Source: Photobacterium sp. SKA34 (lineage in GTDB: Bacteria > Pseudomonadota > Gammaproteobacteria > Enterobacterales > Vibrionaceae). From it: a stretch of 64,000 nt of DNA. This document shows positions 62,638-64,000 of the stretch, one piece after another. Below the pieces are notes generated by a model. It did no database searches. It saw only the letters and a list, made by a program, of their open reading frames with translations, and was not told the DNA's origin. Position numbers and translations under genes: made by a program. The stretch lies in assembly GCF_000153325.1 (NCBI RefSeq), contig NZ_CH724142.1, forward strand, positions 621,184-685,183, written 5' to 3'. Numbering within the stretch: position 1 is the stretch's first letter; every line of letters starts with the position of its first letter.

Positions 62638-64000
62638 ATGAATTCTACGAATGAAAATTTGCTTACAACTATTAACGATAGTCTGTTAGCAATCATTGGT
62701 TCAATCAATGGTGTACTGTGGGGACAGGTATTAGTGTACTCACTCGTAGGTGTGGGTATTTATTTCTCTCTACGTTTAGGGTTTATACAAATCCGTCAAT
62801 TCGGACACGCTATTAAGGTGCTTAAAAGCGGTCGTGAACTTGAAAATGGTATCAGTTCATACCAAGTATTTTGTACATCAATGGCGGCGCGTGTTGGCAC
62901 CGGTAATATGGCAGGTATTGCAGTAGCCTTAAGCATTGGTGGTCCTGGTGCTATTTTCTGGATGTGGGTTATTGCCCTATTTGGTATGGCAACCGCGTTT
63001 ATTGAATCAACCCTTGCGCAAGTATACAAAGTAAAAGACGTTGACGGTCAATATCGTGGCGGCCCTGCTTATTACATGGAAAGAGGCTTAGGCAAACGTT
63101 GGATGGGAACGCTATTTTCTATCTGCTTAATAATCGCGTTCGGCTTTGTATTTAACGCAGTTCAAGCAAACACGATTACAGATGCGCTTCACCACTCTTT
63201 TGGTTTTAATGAAACAACTCAAGGCATCGTACTCGTAATCTTTTCTGCTTTCTTTATTATGGGCGGTCTACGCCGTGTTGCTTCAGCATCAGCTAAGATT
63301 GTTCCAGTGATGGCAATTAGTTACCTCGCTATTGCTGTTATCGTAGTCATCATGAATATCACAGAGCTCCCTGCTGTTCTTTCTCTTATCGTGAAAAGTG
63401 CATTTGGTTGGCAAGAAGCTGCTGCAGGCGGTGTCGCATTTACAATTTCACAAGCAATGCAAACAGGTATTGCACGTGGTTTATTCTCAAATGAAGCAGG
63501 TATGGGCTCGGCTGCTAATATCGCAGCAAGTGCAACGCCAAACCCTAACCACCCTGCCTCACAAGGCTTTGTGCAAATGCTAGGTGTATTTGTTGATACC
63601 ATTGTTATCTGTACTGCATCTGCTGCAATGATCATGCTTTCAGGTGTAATGGATATGCCAAATGCAGGTCAAGGTATTAGCTTATTACAAACCGCACTTT
63701 CTAACGAACTAGGTAACTGGACAACTTACTTTATTGCCGCAGCAATCCTGCTATTTTGTTTTTCATCAATTATTGCAAACTACTCATACGCTGAAACCAA
63801 CATCATGTTCTTAAATGGTAATACCAAAAAAGGTCTGATGCTTTTCCGCTTGTGTGTACTAGGCATGGTGATGTTTGGTTCAGTTGCTTCTCTACCTGTG
63901 GTATGGAACTTAGCTGATGCATCTATGGGCTTAATGGCATTTGTTAATATCGTAGCGCTAATTTTCCTATCAAAGTTAGCTATCCGCGTTATCAAAGATT
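62638..64000 (+). CDS. Alanine/glycine:cation symporter (AgcS family), partial at right edge
   Basis: Sodium-coupled amino-acid symporter, at least 454 residues in the window, running off the right end. It begins MNSTNENLLTTINDSLLAII with many helices. Family blocks are VYSLVGVGIYFSLRLGFIQIRQF, SMAARVGTGNMAGIAVALSIGGPGA, GPAYYMERGLGKRWM, FSNEAGMGSAANIAASATPNPNHPASQGFVQM and NYSYAETNIMFL. AGG lies before the ATG at 62638. It takes up D/L-alanine or glycine with sodium by family knowledge. A long leader with a palindrome suggests its own regulation. The end of the gene is not visible. Confidence 0.92.
   Translation, partial: MNSTNENLLTTINDSLLAIIGSINGVLWGQVLVYSLVGVGIYFSLRLGFIQIRQFGHAIKVLKSGRELENGISSYQVFCTSMAARVGTGNMAGIAVALSIGGPGAIFWMWVIALFGMATAFIESTLAQVYKVKDVDGQYRGGPAYYMERGLGKRWMGTLFSICLIIAFGFVFNAVQANTITDALHHSFGFNETTQGIVLVIFSAFFIMGGLRRVASASAKIVPVMAISYLAIAVIVVIMNITELPAVLSLIVKSAFGWQEAAAGGVAFTISQAMQTGIARGLFSNEAGMGSAANIAASATPNPNHPASQGFVQMLGVFVDTIVICTASAAMIMLSGVMDMPNAGQGISLLQTALSNELGNWTTYFIAAAILLFCFSSIIANYSYAETNIMFLNGNTKKGLMLFRLCVLGMVMFGSVASLPVVWNLADASMGLMAFVNIVALIFLSKLAIRVIKD

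Noticed and set aside
1-64000. CRISPR arrays, tRNA or rRNA genes, complete insertion sequences or phage genes
   Set aside because: None seen: no regularly spaced repeats, cloverleaf patterns, transposase or integrase genes.

Overview
The window reads as an AT-rich gamma-proteobacterial chromosome segment, most likely Vibrionaceae and probably Photobacterium. The gene content supports this: a VF530/DUF2132 protein, kbl-tdh, a fruBKA operon divergent from cra, SdaC, YajQ, YajD, YbiT, paired LpxL-type acyltransferases and an Hsp70/DUF2760 cluster. I see no rRNA, tRNA, CRISPR array or complete transposon. The assignment is inferred from the proteins alone.

Layout. 1-6 kb: a frameshifted LTA-synthase-like sulfatase, then eptA (phosphoethanolamine transferase) with an OmpR-family regulator and a histidine kinase in a pmrCAB-like operon. 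A textbook PmrA box (CTTAAG-N5-CTTAAG) lies upstream of eptA. 6-10.6 kb: an accessory-looking stretch with a lipoprotein, two broken copies of one NTF2-like gene, a solitary panB between 57-bp direct repeats, a cupin gene, and an attC-like site, which together suggest an old integron-cassette cluster without an integrase. 10.6-23 kb: YaiI-like protein, ybiT with a leader hairpin, a split phosphatidylserine-decarboxylase-like gene, a VF530 protein, a LysE exporter, a DUF1800/DUF1501 pair, kbl-tdh and a LysR gene with one nonsense codon. 23-31 kb: an ABC exporter, anmK and an LD-carboxypeptidase (peptidoglycan recycling), peptide deformylase, and a periplasmic rhodanese followed by a hybrid sensor kinase that is split at an A10 tract. 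31.6-39 kb: a decayed small gene, an RhlE-like helicase, fruBKA (fruA frameshifted) with three Cra operators, cra, and a FUSC-family membrane protein. 40-46 kb: a free-standing, catalytically degenerate PEP-synthase C-terminal domain divergent from aroH, then yajQ, sdaC, a DnaJ-related protein and a DUF481 outer-membrane protein. 47-51 kb: two LpxL-type acyltransferases, an HTH protein, an M50 protease and yajD. 51.7-57.3 kb: DUF2760 protein, Hsp70-like 1, and Hsp70-like 2 with a long C-terminal extension. 57.6-64 kb: a small HTH protein, an ABC-2 transporter, an unknown small protein, a secreted RNase T2 and an alanine/glycine:cation symporter that runs off the right edge.

The best candidate for a poorly described system is the DUF2760-Hsp70-Hsp70 cluster. 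It encodes a membrane-anchored protein with a long V/E/K repeat stalk and two divergent Hsp70-fold ATPases, with no J-protein or GrpE in the cluster. Next in interest are the stand-alone PpsA C-terminal domain beside the PEP-consuming enzyme AroH, and the cassette-like region around panB.

At least five long genes are interrupted by one lesion each, and three of these lie in or beside short homopolymers. Either the assembly carries indel errors or the strain carries recent or phase-variable mutations; the sequence alone cannot separate these. All positions and repeat comparisons were read by eye.
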